Positions 8,315 through 17,308 of a stretch of DNA of 64,000 nt are shown here, piece after piece (the first letter of the stretch is position 1; each line of letters begins with the position of its first letter). The DNA is from an uncultured Chromatiaceae bacterium. Lineage in GTDB: Bacteria; Pseudomonadota; Gammaproteobacteria; Enterobacterales; Alteromonadaceae. The stretch is taken from the NCBI GenBank assembly GCA_937978655.1, contig CALJUX010000081.1, positions 73,599-137,598 on the forward strand, read 5' to 3'. Made by a program: the position numbers and the translations under genes. The notes beneath the pieces were generated by a model. That model was not told the origin of the DNA. It worked only from the letters and a program-made list of their open reading frames with translations, and did no database searches.

Positions 8315-10744
8315 TCAGAACTTCACATTAATGCCAAGCCACAGGTTACGGGCTTTGTCTTTATTGTTGTGATGGTCGACAAAGGTAGCCTGATAGCCAT
8401 TCTGGCCGGCGCCATCCAACACGCAGCTGGTACCGCTGTTACATTCGATAAAGCTGATGTCATAACCAGTGAAGTCTTCATCCAGCAGGTTGTTGACGCG
8501 GGCATTGAGCGTCACTGCGTCGCTGACCTGATAACGGGCGCCCAGATGCAGCACCTGATAAGACTTGTAATACAACTCCTGCTGTTTCAGCACATCAAAA
8601 GAGCGGTAGCGTTTGTCGCGGCTTTCGCCGGTTAATGCCAGGCTCAGTGCATCGCTGATCGCATAGTTCAGCGTCAGGTTGGCCATGTGCCGGGCGGTAT
8701 TGGTCAAAGGCCGGCCTTTGTCGGCACCACTTTTTTGCTCGCTGTCGGTGTACGTGTAATTGCCCTGCAAAGACAGGTTGTCACTGAACTGCCAGTTGCC
8801 GGCCAGTTCGGCGCCCTGAATACTGACTTCGTCGATATTCACCGTTTTGCTGCTGCTGGCATAACCCAGACTGGCAAATTCGCCGGCATTGCTGCAGCTG
8901 ATGGCTGTAGTCGGGCCACAGGGCTGTGACGACAACTTGTCGTCAAAGTCATTTTTAAACAGTGTGGCGTTAAAGTTATGGCCGTCATCGTGTTGCCAGT
9001 ACGCGGCGATTTCCGACGATTGGCTGGTTTCCGGCTGCAGGTCCGGGTTGCCGAACATCGGCGAGGTGCCCTGGCCGCCAAAACCAACGATGCCGTCATA
9101 CAACTGGGTGGTTTTTGGCGTTTTAAAGCCGGTCGCGGTGCCGCCTTTGATGGTCCATTGCTCGTTCAGCGTATACACGCCGTACAGGCGCGGGCTGAAC
9201 TGGCCGCCAAACACTTCATGCTCGTCGCGGCGTAAGCCTGTGGTCAGCGTAAAAGCCTCGGCCAGGTCCCAGCTGTCTTCGGCAAAGACTGCCCACATAT
9301 TGTGGTCCTGCACTTCGCCCGGCGTGCCCTTTTCCATGCCAAACACGCCGTCTTTTAATTCGCCGCGAATGACCTGGACACCGCTGACCAGCGTATGGCG
9401 GCCGGCCAGTTCAAATGGCGTATCCAGTTTGGCGTCCAGCGTATATTGATTGCTGGCCATTTCACGTTTAGGCCGGGGTAAAAAGGTTTTCTCGGCCAGT
9501 GCCTTCCGTTGATCGACCGTCATGCCGCTGTAGGCGCCGCTGCCGTCAAACATCTGCAGCAACGTGGCGCGCTCGGCAGTGGTGAAGGGTAAAGTCCGGC
9601 CGTGGTTTTGCGTGTCGACATAACTCAGTGCAACGAAGCTGTTGCCAAAATCCCATTTGCCGTCATGGCTCAGTGACCAGCTGTCGCGGCTGAATTCCTG
9701 TGTCGCGCTGTAGCCAACCTGCGGGTTGGCGCGCCGTGCCCAGACGCCACCGTTTTTCAGGCAAGTGGCCTGATTGTTGCCCGTGGCACCTTTACAAAAG
9801 GCGCCGGCTTGCCAGACGCTGCTGATGTTGTCGACGGTGCCGACCGGATATTCCCGGCTGCCGTTGTCGTTCAGTACCGGTGTGTTGTCGTATTCCTGGC
9901 GGGAGCTTTCGATATCAAACCAGACCGACTGATTGGCTGCGGGCGTCCAGCTTAAGCGGCCGCCGAGCGTGGTATTGTCGTTGTCGACGGTTTTGCCGCC
10001 GGCGCCAAAGCCAAGCGAACGAATTTGCGTCTGACCATTGGGGTAGGTTACCGGCGCATAAGCCGGGCTTGAGGCCATACGGTTATACATACTGCCGCGT
10101 ACGGCTAAACCCAGCTTGTCAGCGATGAGCGGGCCGGCGGCGTAAAAATCTGTGGTGATGTCGTCGCCAAAATTGTCATCACTTTGCACGGTGCGGGTAT
10201 GACTGGCCGAGCCCTGCCACTGGTTGCTGATTTTTTTCGTGATGATATTAATCACGCCGCCCATCGCATCGGCGCCGTACAAAGTCGACGCCGGGCCGCG
10301 GATCACTTCAATCCGCTCCACCGCATCCAGTGCCGGCATATGGCCAAACTGGTTGCCGCCAAAGTTGTTCGGGTAAATGTCGCCGTGGTTATTTTGCCGT
10401 TTCCCGTCAACCAGGATCAGGGTGTAGTCAGAACCCATGCCGCGCATACTGACGGTGCCCTGACCAGTTTTGTCGCGGGTTTCGCCGATGTCCACACCTT
10501 CCAGCGCCCGCACCGCATCCAGAATCGTCGTGTAGGGTTTGGTTGAAAGTTCAATGTTGCTGATCACCGAGACTGACGCCGGCGCTTCCACCAGCTTTTG
10601 TTCAAAACCGGCGGCGGTGACCACAATGACTTCGATTGCCGGGTTGGCGGCGTCCGCCGGTACAGATTCAGTGGCAGACAGCGGGGCCGTGCACAGGGCC
10701 AGTTGGATCGCAACAACAGCGCGGGATAGTCGAAACTGCAACAT
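8315..10744 (-). CDS. Catecholate-siderophore-type TonB receptor (CirA/IrgA-like)
   Basis: 809 aa. The start at 10744 (MLQFRLSR) has GGAGA at a good distance, whereas the upstream ATG at 10768 has none. A signal peptide (ALCTAPLSA) is followed by a TonB box (EVIVVTAAG) and a plug with VSMRGMGSDYTLILVDGKRQ and VERIEVIRGPASTLYGADAMGG, which reads like the CirA/IrgA group. The C-terminal barrel ends in Phe (GINVKF). Two Cys pairs lie in extracellular loops. These receptors take up catecholate iron complexes. A Fur-box-like sequence lies 67 bp upstream, which fits iron repression. The exact siderophore is not known. Confidence 0.9.
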   Translation of the reverse strand: MLQFRLSRAVVAIQLALCTAPLSATESVPADAANPAIEVIVVTAAGFEQKLVEAPASVSVISNIELSTKPYTTILDAVRALEGVDIGETRDKTGQGTVSMRGMGSDYTLILVDGKRQNNHGDIYPNNFGGNQFGHMPALDAVERIEVIRGPASTLYGADAMGGVINIITKKISNQWQGSASHTRTVQSDDNFGDDITTDFYAAGPLIADKLGLAVRGSMYNRMASSPAYAPVTYPNGQTQIRSLGFGAGGKTVDNDNTTLGGRLSWTPAANQSVWFDIESSRQEYDNTPVLNDNGSREYPVGTVDNISSVWQAGAFCKGATGNNQATCLKNGGVWARRANPQVGYSATQEFSRDSWSLSHDGKWDFGNSFVALSYVDTQNHGRTLPFTTAERATLLQMFDGSGAYSGMTVDQRKALAEKTFLPRPKREMASNQYTLDAKLDTPFELAGRHTLVSGVQVIRGELKDGVFGMEKGTPGEVQDHNMWAVFAEDSWDLAEAFTLTTGLRRDEHEVFGGQFSPRLYGVYTLNEQWTIKGGTATGFKTPKTTQLYDGIVGFGGQGTSPMFGNPDLQPETSQSSEIAAYWQHDDGHNFNATLFKNDFDDKLSSQPCGPTTAISCSNAGEFASLGYASSSKTVNIDEVSIQGAELAGNWQFSDNLSLQGNYTYTDSEQKSGADKGRPLTNTARHMANLTLNYAISDALSLALTGESRDKRYRSFDVLKQQELYYKSYQVLHLGARYQVSDAVTLNARVNNLLDEDFTGYDISFIECNSGTSCVLDGAGQNGYQATFVDHHNNKDKARNLWLGINVKF

Positions 10745-10810
10745 CAGATCTCTCCGGGTAAGCTGCATCAGCAGCAGGTCAGCATGTTTAGTTTTGTAAA
10801 GTGCGGCAAT

Positions 10811-10829
10811 GATAATGATTTGTATTTAT
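10811..10829 (-). promoter_or_regulatory. Putative Fur box upstream of the siderophore receptor
   Basis: GATAATGATTTGTATTTAT matches the 19-bp consensus GATAATGATAATCATTATC at 12 positions, with the left half perfect. It lies between the receptor start on the minus strand and the DUF2798 unit on the plus strand. Confidence 0.65.
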
Positions 10830-11060
10830 ATGTCAATTAAGAATGAATCTTATTTGCGTGTCTATTGTGGGTATTCCTGCGGTGGCTGCTGGTCAATTCA
10901 AGGCATCAGAAAAACTGATACCCCCATCCGGATTTACCATTAGACGCCAGACCAGTGGCCCGGCACACTGTGCGCATTGCCAGTCAGCGAGCTGCTGGCA
11001 GCACGAGCCCCTGTTAAAACTGACAAAAGGGTGCAGAGCATTGCACCAGGAGAGTTACTT

Positions 11061-11303
11061 GTGATTGCGCGTAAACATAGCCCTTATGTGTTCTCGTTTT
11101 TTATGTCGCTGCTGATGTCGGGCATTATGTCTTTTGTCATCACGCTGCTGAATCTGGGCCCGGTCGAAGGTCTGGCCGGCATCTGGTTACATGCCTGGGG
11201 CATGGCCTTTATTGTCGCTTTTCCGACTATTGTCGCCGTCACGCCGCTGGTGCGGATGTTGGTGAATGCGGTGCTGGATAAAGACGCTGCCAGCGATAAA
11301 TAG
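11061..11303 (+). CDS. DUF2798-type small membrane protein
   Basis: 80 aa from the GTG at 11061, which has AGGAGAG 6 nt upstream; the longer frame from 10977 has no such support. Two membrane helices are seen (FSFFMSLLMSGIMSFVITLL and the one around GMAFIVAFPTIVAV), the usual DUF2798 layout and length. The family is of unknown function. It is followed 15 bp later by a DUF2938 gene and then a LysR gene, a grouping I recognise from other proteobacteria. It probably forms one transcript with DUF2938. Confidence 0.75.
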   Translation: MIARKHSPYVFSFFMSLLMSGIMSFVITLLNLGPVEGLAGIWLHAWGMAFIVAFPTIVAVTPLVRMLVNAVLDKDAASDK

Positions 11304-11318
11304 AGCCTGAGGCCGGAG

Positions 11319-11840
11319 ATGACAATGGATACTTTGTTGCAACTGAGCGGCGCGGCGCTGGTACTTGGCATCGGGGCGACGGCGCTGCTGGACTTGTGGT
11401 CGCTGCTGCTGAATAAAGGTTTTGGCATTAAATCGCTGAGTTTTTGTCTGGTAGGCCGTTGGTTTGCGCTGATGCGCCATGGCCAGTTCCGCCACAATGG
11501 CATTGGCAAAGCGCCGGCCCAGCGTGGCGAATGTGCGCTCGGCTGGAGCGCACATTATGCGATTGGCGTGCTGTTTGCGCTGCCGCTGTTGTATTGGCAG
11601 GGCGGGCAGTGGCTGGCAGCACCAACCCTGGCGCCAGCGTTAATACTGGGTGCGGTCACAGTGCTAATGCCATTTTTGCTGATGCAACCGGCTTTTGGGC
11701 TGGGGGTCGCTGCGGCCAAAACCCCGGCGCCCTGGCAAGCCCGTTTAAAAAGTCTCAGCAGTCATTTAGTTTTTGGTTTGGGCCTGTACCTGTCGGCTCT
11801 GGTTTATCGCGTCTGGTCTGTGGCTTTATTGCCGGTCTGA
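11319..11840 (+). CDS. DUF2938 membrane protein
   Basis: 173 aa with four to five hydrophobic segments. The pattern ATALLDLWSLLL, LVGRWFALMRHGQFRH and GWSAHYAIGVLFAL is typical of DUF2938. FLLMQPAFGLGVAAAKTP near residue 125 is also characteristic. No enzymatic motif is visible. It sits 15 bp after DUF2798 and 24 bp before a LysR regulator, which suggests an operon with its own regulator at the end. Role unknown. Confidence 0.78.
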   Translation: MTMDTLLQLSGAALVLGIGATALLDLWSLLLNKGFGIKSLSFCLVGRWFALMRHGQFRHNGIGKAPAQRGECALGWSAHYAIGVLFALPLLYWQGGQWLAAPTLAPALILGAVTVLMPFLLMQPAFGLGVAAAKTPAPWQARLKSLSSHLVFGLGLYLSALVYRVWSVALLPV

Positions 11841-11864
11841 TATTACCTACGAAGAGGTCTTCAG

Positions 11865-12764
11865 ATGGAACTCTATCAGTTAAAGATATTTGTCACTGTC
11901 GCCACAGCAGGCGGCGTCACCAAAGCGTCGGAACAGCTGTATTTAAGCCAGCCGGCGGTCAGTGCCCAAATCAAAGCGCTGGAAGAAGAGTTAGGCCTGA
12001 CGTTGTTTGATCGCACCGTACGCGGCATGAGCCTGACGCCGCATGGGGTCGTGATCCTGGCAAAAGCCGAGCAGTTGCTGGCGCAGCAGCGCGATTTGCT
12101 GGACGAAGCGCGGCGCTTACGCGGCGGCCTCAGTGGCCGGTTGCGGCTGGGCTCAAACCGCGGCGCCAGTGCGGTGCTACTTGGCAAGTTGCTGGCACAG
12201 CTCAGTGAAACTGCGCCGGAACTGGATGTCAGCCTGGAGTTTGGCAGTCCGGCTGATATTGCCACGGCGCTGCGCGAAGGCCGGCTCGACGCCGGTTTTT
12301 ACAGCGAATATGAGCAGCAGGAGCTGCTGTACAGCGAGCCGGTGGACAGTTTTGGTATTCAGCTGGCGGTGTCGCCACAGCTGTTGCCGGCGGGTTTCCG
12401 GGCGGAGCCAGAACCGGACTGGCAGTGGCTCGCGTTGTTGCCGTGGATCAGCGCACCGGCAGGCAGCTGCTGTGGCCGCGCCGCCGAAAGCCTGTTTCGC
12501 ACCAGGCAGTTCCGGCCGGCGAAAATGATTGAAGCCGATCAGGAACATCTGGTGCGGGCGCTGATTAGCAGTGGCGTCGGTGTCGGCTTGCTGCATACGC
12601 CCACGGCACGTGATGCTGCCGCTAAAGGTGAAGTGCGGTTGATAGGGCCAGTGCTGCAGCAAGTGCAGCTGGTGTTTGGCTGTCTGGCGCGCCGCCGGCA
12701 AGAGCCTTTGTTAGTGCTGGTGATGCAGCTGATGGCGCAGCTGCATCAGGCAGAGGATTTTTAA
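11865..12764 (+). CDS. LysR-family transcriptional regulator
   Basis: 299 aa. The N-terminal winged helix-turn-helix (MELYQLKIFVTVATAGG, ASEQLYLSQPAVSAQIKALE) covers about residues 1-60, followed by a linker helix and a type-2 periplasmic-binding-protein-like effector domain. GAAGAGG lies 7 nt upstream. Being co-oriented with DUF2798 and DUF2938, it probably controls that pair. The ligand is unknown. It overlaps the 3' end of the convergent PepSY gene by 4 bp. Confidence 0.9.
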   Translation: MELYQLKIFVTVATAGGVTKASEQLYLSQPAVSAQIKALEEELGLTLFDRTVRGMSLTPHGVVILAKAEQLLAQQRDLLDEARRLRGGLSGRLRLGSNRGASAVLLGKLLAQLSETAPELDVSLEFGSPADIATALREGRLDAGFYSEYEQQELLYSEPVDSFGIQLAVSPQLLPAGFRAEPEPDWQWLALLPWISAPAGSCCGRAAESLFRTRQFRPAKMIEADQEHLVRALISSGVGVGLLHTPTARDAAAKGEVRLIGPVLQQVQLVFGCLARRRQEPLLVLVMQLMAQLHQAEDF

Positions 12765-14347
12765 GCGGCCTCTGGCGCGGGCAATCGCCACAGGCTGCCG
12801 GGTGGCGCCTGACGTTGCCGGGCCCGGGTTTTATTAGCAGCGAACCCAAACAGCAGGGCAAATACCAGCGCCGCCAGGTCCACCGCCCAGGTCTGGCTGA
12901 ATGCATACAAATCCGGCCGTTGCAGTTGCAGATACATACTGGCCAGCGGCAGGGCGGCACAGCCCGCCGCCAGCAGCCACAAGCCTTGCCACGCCGCCCG
13001 TGCGGCACCTTGCCAGCAACTCCAGCCGGCAAAGGCCACAAATACACTGTAATAACTCAGCAGATAGGCGTAGTTCAGCTGCGACACCACTGCGCCAAGC
13101 AGTTTGCCACTGAGCAGGGTCAGCACCACGGCGAGCATAGAACCCAGACACACAGCAACCGTCAGCGTTGCCATCAGCCGGGTGCTGCGGCGCAGTGGCT
13201 GTTGCCGGCTGCGTTTGTCGAGCCATAACAAATTGCCACTGTAAAATAAAAAAGCACCAAACAGCCCCATCACAAAATACCCCCAGCGCCCCCAGTCGCC
13301 GGCGTAACTGCCGTAATGCAGGGCAAACAGCCCCATCACGGTTTTACTGTAGCTGGCACCTGGCTGATTACTGTAACTGAACGGCAAGACCTGCAAGGTA
13401 TAAGGCTGCAGATACAGGTAATCTGCGTCCGGCCCGCGCACCATGCCATCCGGATCCAACATCTGGATCATCAGCACCGGCGCCGGACTGTTCAGTCGGC
13501 TATAACTCAGCTGCACGGGCTGATGGCCAGGACTGTAAGCCCTGGCGGCTGCCAGTTGCTGCTCCAGCGGCGGTAACGCCTGCAGGTCATAGACTGCTTG
13601 CTTCGATGGTTGCGCCTGAACAAATAGCGGCGTGTCGCCATAAAAAGGCCGCAGCCCGTCGTAAATCAGATCATGAAATGCAAACACGATAACAGTCCAG
13701 GCGATGATCAGATGAAACGGCAGACTGGCGATGCCCACCAGATTGTGGCTGTCCAGCCACAACCGGCTGGCGCCTTTTTCGCGGCGCAGGGCAAAAAAGC
13801 TTTTCACCAGACTCGGCAACAGGATCACAACCCCCGACACCAGCGCCAGAAAATACAATACTGCTGCGATGCCAAGCAGATAAACACCGGCCTGATCATG
13901 GCCAATTTCACCGCCAATGCCGGCACTGCGGTGCAGATAGTCCAGCAGATCAGCAAAGCGATTCTCGGTTTGTTGCTGTAGCACCAGCTGGTTCTGCGCG
14001 TCGAGGCTGGCTGACACCATCCGGTTGTCCAACTGCAGACCGCGGCTTTGTCCTTGTGTATACCAGCTGATGGCAGGTGTGCTGTGACGCAGGTCCACAG
14101 CAAAACCGGCGGCCAGCGCCTGACCATGTTGTTGCAATGTGGTGTCCAGCAGCTGTTGCCACTGTGGTAATGGTGCACTGGTGTGACTGATCAGCGGCGC
14201 GGCCGGCATGATCCATTGCTGCAACTGATGTTTAAACATGGTCAGACTACCGGCAAAAAAACCGATAAACAGCAATAAACCGGCGCAGATACCGGTCCAG
14301 GTGTGCAGACTTTGGTATGTCCTTAAAATCTCGGCCCTGATTTTCAT
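12761..14347 (-). CDS. PepSY-associated transmembrane protein, iron-uptake linked
   Basis: 528 aa. The start MKIRAEILRTYQSLHTWTG leads into the first helix, and further helices lie near residues 145-170, 195-215, 345-365, 390-415, 425-450 and 475-515. The HxWxG entry and the loops with two PepSY-like domains are typical of PepSY_TM proteins, found beside siderophore receptors and thought to act as inner-membrane ferric-reductase-like partners. It is the last gene of a tight operon (overlap with DUF3649) that diverges from a TonB receptor across a Fur-like box. A role in reducing iron or removing it from the siderophore is inferred. Confidence 0.85.
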   Translation of the reverse strand: MKIRAEILRTYQSLHTWTGICAGLLLFIGFFAGSLTMFKHQLQQWIMPAAPLISHTSAPLPQWQQLLDTTLQQHGQALAAGFAVDLRHSTPAISWYTQGQSRGLQLDNRMVSASLDAQNQLVLQQQTENRFADLLDYLHRSAGIGGEIGHDQAGVYLLGIAAVLYFLALVSGVVILLPSLVKSFFALRREKGASRLWLDSHNLVGIASLPFHLIIAWTVIVFAFHDLIYDGLRPFYGDTPLFVQAQPSKQAVYDLQALPPLEQQLAAARAYSPGHQPVQLSYSRLNSPAPVLMIQMLDPDGMVRGPDADYLYLQPYTLQVLPFSYSNQPGASYSKTVMGLFALHYGSYAGDWGRWGYFVMGLFGAFLFYSGNLLWLDKRSRQQPLRRSTRLMATLTVAVCLGSMLAVVLTLLSGKLLGAVVSQLNYAYLLSYYSVFVAFAGWSCWQGAARAAWQGLWLLAAGCAALPLASMYLQLQRPDLYAFSQTWAVDLAALVFALLFGFAANKTRARQRQAPPGSLWRLPAPEAA

Positions 14348-14643
14348 GCCAGACTCCGTAACAGAAAAAAGCTGCTGTATAACAACACACCAACGCTGAT
14401 TAACACCGTCCAGGCGCGTTTACCACTGGAAAACAAATAAACACTGGCCAGGATCAATAACCAAATCGGCGTGACCAGCCACATGGCAAACTGGGTTTTG
14501 TCGCCGGACGGCAAAGTGCCCGGGCCGTACCAGACATAAAAACCAACACAGACAAAGGCGATGGCAAGGCCCGCGGTCAGGCCGGCCAGGGTTTTGCTGA
14601 ACCAGTCTGTCTGGTGTTTTTGGCCAGATTCAGTGTTTTTCAT
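14344..14643 (-). CDS. DUF3649-like small membrane protein
   Basis: 99 aa from the ATG at 14643 (MKNTESGQ), inside the end of the preceding gene. Three hydrophobic segments are visible (LAGLTAGLAIAFVCVGFYV, FAMWLVTPIWLLILASVYL, WTVLISVGVLLYSSFFLL). Its size and its position between a DUF3325-like gene and a PepSY_TM gene fit DUF3649, a family that accompanies TonB siderophore receptors. It overlaps both neighbours by a few bases, implying translational coupling. The exact family is a judgement from topology and context. Confidence 0.65.
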   Translation of the reverse strand: MKNTESGQKHQTDWFSKTLAGLTAGLAIAFVCVGFYVWYGPGTLPSGDKTQFAMWLVTPIWLLILASVYLFSSGKRAWTVLISVGVLLYSSFFLLRSLA

Positions 14644-14902
14644 CGGCGGCACTCCGGCGCAATAACGTGGCAAAAGGCAGCAGCATCAGCCACAACATCA
14701 GCAATAACAGGCAAAAAAACAGCGCCGCAGCATGACTGAGCTGCCAGGCAGCACAGCAACAGGCAAACAGGGCCAGCACCAGCGCCAGCTTGCGCCAGAC
14801 CGGCGCCAACGGCTTGCGCCATAAGCGCTGATGTTTGTTACTGCCATACCACAGCAACACCGCAATGCCCGACAACAGCAGGGTTAAAGTCAAAATCAGC
14901 AT
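14630..14902 (-). CDS. DUF3325-like small membrane protein
   Basis: 90 aa with three hydrophobic segments and a basic loop (NKHQRLWRKPLAPVWRK). It resembles DUF3325 in size, topology and context. It is the first gene of the three-gene operon, reading away from the TonB receptor at 15038 across a 135-bp gap with a Fur-like box. Function unknown; the family is linked to iron-siderophore uptake by neighbourhood only. Confidence 0.62.
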   Translation of the reverse strand: MLILTLTLLLSGIAVLLWYGSNKHQRLWRKPLAPVWRKLALVLALFACCCAAWQLSHAAALFFCLLLLMLWLMLLPFATLLRRSAADEKH

Positions 14903-14953
14903 CTCAGTTCCTTTCAGAGTGCACAGCAGAATAAGTTAAATTATAATGCGAAT

Positions 14954-14972
14954 GAAAATGATTCTCAATTGA
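14954..14972. promoter_or_regulatory. Putative Fur box in a divergent promoter
   Basis: GAAAATGATTCTCAATTGA matches the Fur consensus at 12 of 19 positions and contains the common core AATGATTCTCA. It sits between the DUF3325-DUF3649-PepSY operon and the receptor gene at 15038, so one site could repress both. Confidence 0.7.
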
Positions 14973-15037
14973 TATGTTAAGTTTGGCGTGCTACTGTGCG
15001 GCGATTTTTAAGCAGGCGTAAAATTTAGGGGCGCACC

Positions 15038-17119
15038 ATGGAAAGAAATTTAACAACAACGATGAAACCACTGTGGCTGGCTTTGCTGGTCAGCAGTACC
15101 TGTGCCGCCGCAGCGACCACGCCGACGCCGGATGGTGACACTGAGCGTAAAGCCCGCGAGTCGATAGAAGTCATTACGGTGACCGGTGAAAAAGCCGAAC
15201 GCTCGCTGAAAGATACCGCGGCTTCTGTCGCGGTGATTAATCAGCAGATGCTGGATTCCGGCCAGATTGTGTCGATGTCGGATGCGTTAAAAGACCTCGC
15301 CAACGTGGTGGTGCTGACCGGCGCTGTGCCGGATATTCGTGGGGTGTCAGGCAACGGTTCGGCCACCGGCTTTAATACTTTTACCGGCGGCGCCAAAGCG
15401 CGGGTCAGCCAGTTAATTGATGGCGTCTCACAGCCGTTTGTCGCTGAAGTGACCGGTGATACCGGGCTGTGGGATATCGGGCAGATTGAAGTGTTCCGCG
15501 GGCCGCAGTCGACCAGCAATGGCCGCAACAGTATTGGCGGCGCGGTAATTGTGCATAGCCGTGACCCGCAGATGACCAGCGAAGGTGCGCTACGGCTGGG
15601 GTATCGCAATCAGGACAGTTTCCTCGACAGCGCGCTGACCTTAAACACGCCGCTGGTTGACGACGAGCTGGCGCTGCGAGTGGCGACGCAGTGGATTAAC
15701 GGCGAAACCTACTCCAATCCGCTGCGGTATGCGACCAACCCCGCCAACACCGATTTCGACCGGCTGGATACGCAAAACAGCCGGGTTAAATTGTTATGGA
15801 CGCCCAAGGCCAACAGTGACCTGAAGTTGTTGTACAGCTACAGCAGGTATCAGGAAGAGGGCAACGCTGGCCGGTTGTACTTCGACGGCAAAAAGCCGGA
15901 AGATTACATTCCGCTGTTTCAGCGTGATATGCGCACCGAAGCCGATACCCACAGTGTGCAGCTGGATTATCAGCTGGCGCCGGCACTGGCGGTGGAAACC
16001 TTAGTCGCCTATCTGGACCATCAGTGGGGTTTTGACGGTTATGAGAAGAAGGCGGCTGACGAATCTGATGTGCTGATGCAACAGCAGGAATGGACAGTAG
16101 ACAGCAAGCTGGCGATGGGCGACAGCAAAACCGGCCATGCCGGCTTTGTCGGACTGGCGTATTTCTCGCGGTCACAGGATTTTAGCAGCAAAGGCCTGAC
16201 CAACTACTTTGGTGACGACAGCAGCAGTTCCAAAGCTGTTTATGGCGAAGGCACTTACCGCATGTCTGCGGCCTGGGCGTTGATCGCCGGCGCCAGGGTT
16301 GAGCGCGAGAGCCAGCAGCGGGACTTTTCGCTGTTCAGTCGTGGCAAATGGAACCGGGCTGAGCTCAGCAACGAAAAAACCTTCACCTTGCCAAAACTCG
16401 TGCTGCAGTATCATCCGGCAGACCATACCACAGTGTCGCTGAGTGCCCGGCAGGGGTACAACGCCGGTGGCGGTGCGCTGAATAATCTGACCAACCAATA
16501 TTATTATTACGATGCCGAAGCCGTAAATACTTATGAACTGAGTTCGCGCTCAGTGCTGGCCGGCGGCAATATCAGTGTCAGTGCCAATCTGTTCTGGAAT
16601 GACTTTTCGGATTATCAGGCGCTGAGCAGCAGCCGTACTATCACCAATATTGATAAGGCGCACAGTACCGGACTGGAACTGGAAGCCTACAGCATGCTGG
16701 GCGACGACTGGCAGCTGCATGCGGCGCTGGGGCTGCTGAAATCGGCAATCGACCGGGCGCCGGCCGGTTTTGCCAGTGCTGTTGGCAACGAACTGAACTC
16801 GGCGCCATCGGTCAGTGGCAGCCTGGGCCTGACCTATTGGCTCAGCGACGCCTGGCAGTTTGATCTGCAGACGACGATGGTCGGCGAGTTTTATGGCGAT
16901 CTGAACAACACCAAAGCGCGCATGGCTGGTGATTATGTGCTGACGCGATTTTCCGCCGGCTATCATGGCGACAGCTGGCAGCTGACGTTTTATGTCAACA
17001 ATGCCTTTGACGAGTATGGTCTGACGGCCCAAGAGCCGGCAAGCGCAGCCTATGCGAATGGTTATGTCGCGCTGGTGACGCCACGCACCCTTGGCGGCTC
17101 GGCAACCTGGCGGTTTTAA
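15038..17119 (+). CDS. TonB-dependent receptor, probably iron-siderophore
   Basis: 693 aa. The ATG at 15038 has AGGGG about 7 nt upstream; a second Met nine codons in is possible. Signal peptide (LALLVSSTCAAAA), TonB box (EVITVTGEKAE), plug with IRGVSGNGSATGFNTFTGG and IEVFRGPQSTSNGRNSIGG, then a barrel ending in Phe (GSATWRF). It lies opposite the PepSY operon with a shared Fur-like box, which points to a ferric-siderophore ligand. Which siderophore is unknown. A long perfect hairpin follows the gene. Confidence 0.88.
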   Translation: MERNLTTTMKPLWLALLVSSTCAAAATTPTPDGDTERKARESIEVITVTGEKAERSLKDTAASVAVINQQMLDSGQIVSMSDALKDLANVVVLTGAVPDIRGVSGNGSATGFNTFTGGAKARVSQLIDGVSQPFVAEVTGDTGLWDIGQIEVFRGPQSTSNGRNSIGGAVIVHSRDPQMTSEGALRLGYRNQDSFLDSALTLNTPLVDDELALRVATQWINGETYSNPLRYATNPANTDFDRLDTQNSRVKLLWTPKANSDLKLLYSYSRYQEEGNAGRLYFDGKKPEDYIPLFQRDMRTEADTHSVQLDYQLAPALAVETLVAYLDHQWGFDGYEKKAADESDVLMQQQEWTVDSKLAMGDSKTGHAGFVGLAYFSRSQDFSSKGLTNYFGDDSSSSKAVYGEGTYRMSAAWALIAGARVERESQQRDFSLFSRGKWNRAELSNEKTFTLPKLVLQYHPADHTTVSLSARQGYNAGGGALNNLTNQYYYYDAEAVNTYELSSRSVLAGGNISVSANLFWNDFSDYQALSSSRTITNIDKAHSTGLELEAYSMLGDDWQLHAALGLLKSAIDRAPAGFASAVGNELNSAPSVSGSLGLTYWLSDAWQFDLQTTMVGEFYGDLNNTKARMAGDYVLTRFSAGYHGDSWQLTFYVNNAFDEYGLTAQEPASAAYANGYVALVTPRTLGGSATWRF

Positions 17120-17145
17120 TGCCATAACCAGCGGCTGAAATATGC

Positions 17146-17169
17146 AGCGGACCTGCTGACAGGTCCGCT
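17146..17169 (+). terminator. Hairpin after the TonB receptor (terminator-like, no T-run)
   Basis: AGCGGACCTG and CAGGTCCGCT form a perfect 10-bp stem with a CTGA loop. Only CTCTGT follows, so it may stop transcription weakly or protect the 3' end. Confidence 0.5.
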
Positions 17170-17206
17170 CTCTGTCCTGCGGTGGCAAAAATTTTTGTCC
17201 TGCTAT

Positions 17207-17220
17207 TGCCACCGGTGGCA
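17207..17220. promoter_or_regulatory. LacI-family-type operator upstream of GH28
   Basis: TGCCACCGGTGGCA is a perfect 14-bp palindrome with the ACCGGT centre and TG/CA ends seen in many LacI-family operators. It lies about 90 bp before the galacturonidase start. A near copy is at 26870-26883. Confidence 0.6.
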
Positions 17221-17308
17221 GCTTGTCTTATGCTGCTTTTTAATTCAGGCTGCAAATCAACCTGCTCCAAGGTTGTTGTGCCACCGTCGCGAAACACAGG
17301 GACCACCG

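Noticed and set aside
8117..8635. 172-aa open frame on the plus strand
   Set aside because: It runs opposite to the 3' end of a clear TonB receptor and has no ribosome site; it is a shadow of GC-rich coding.
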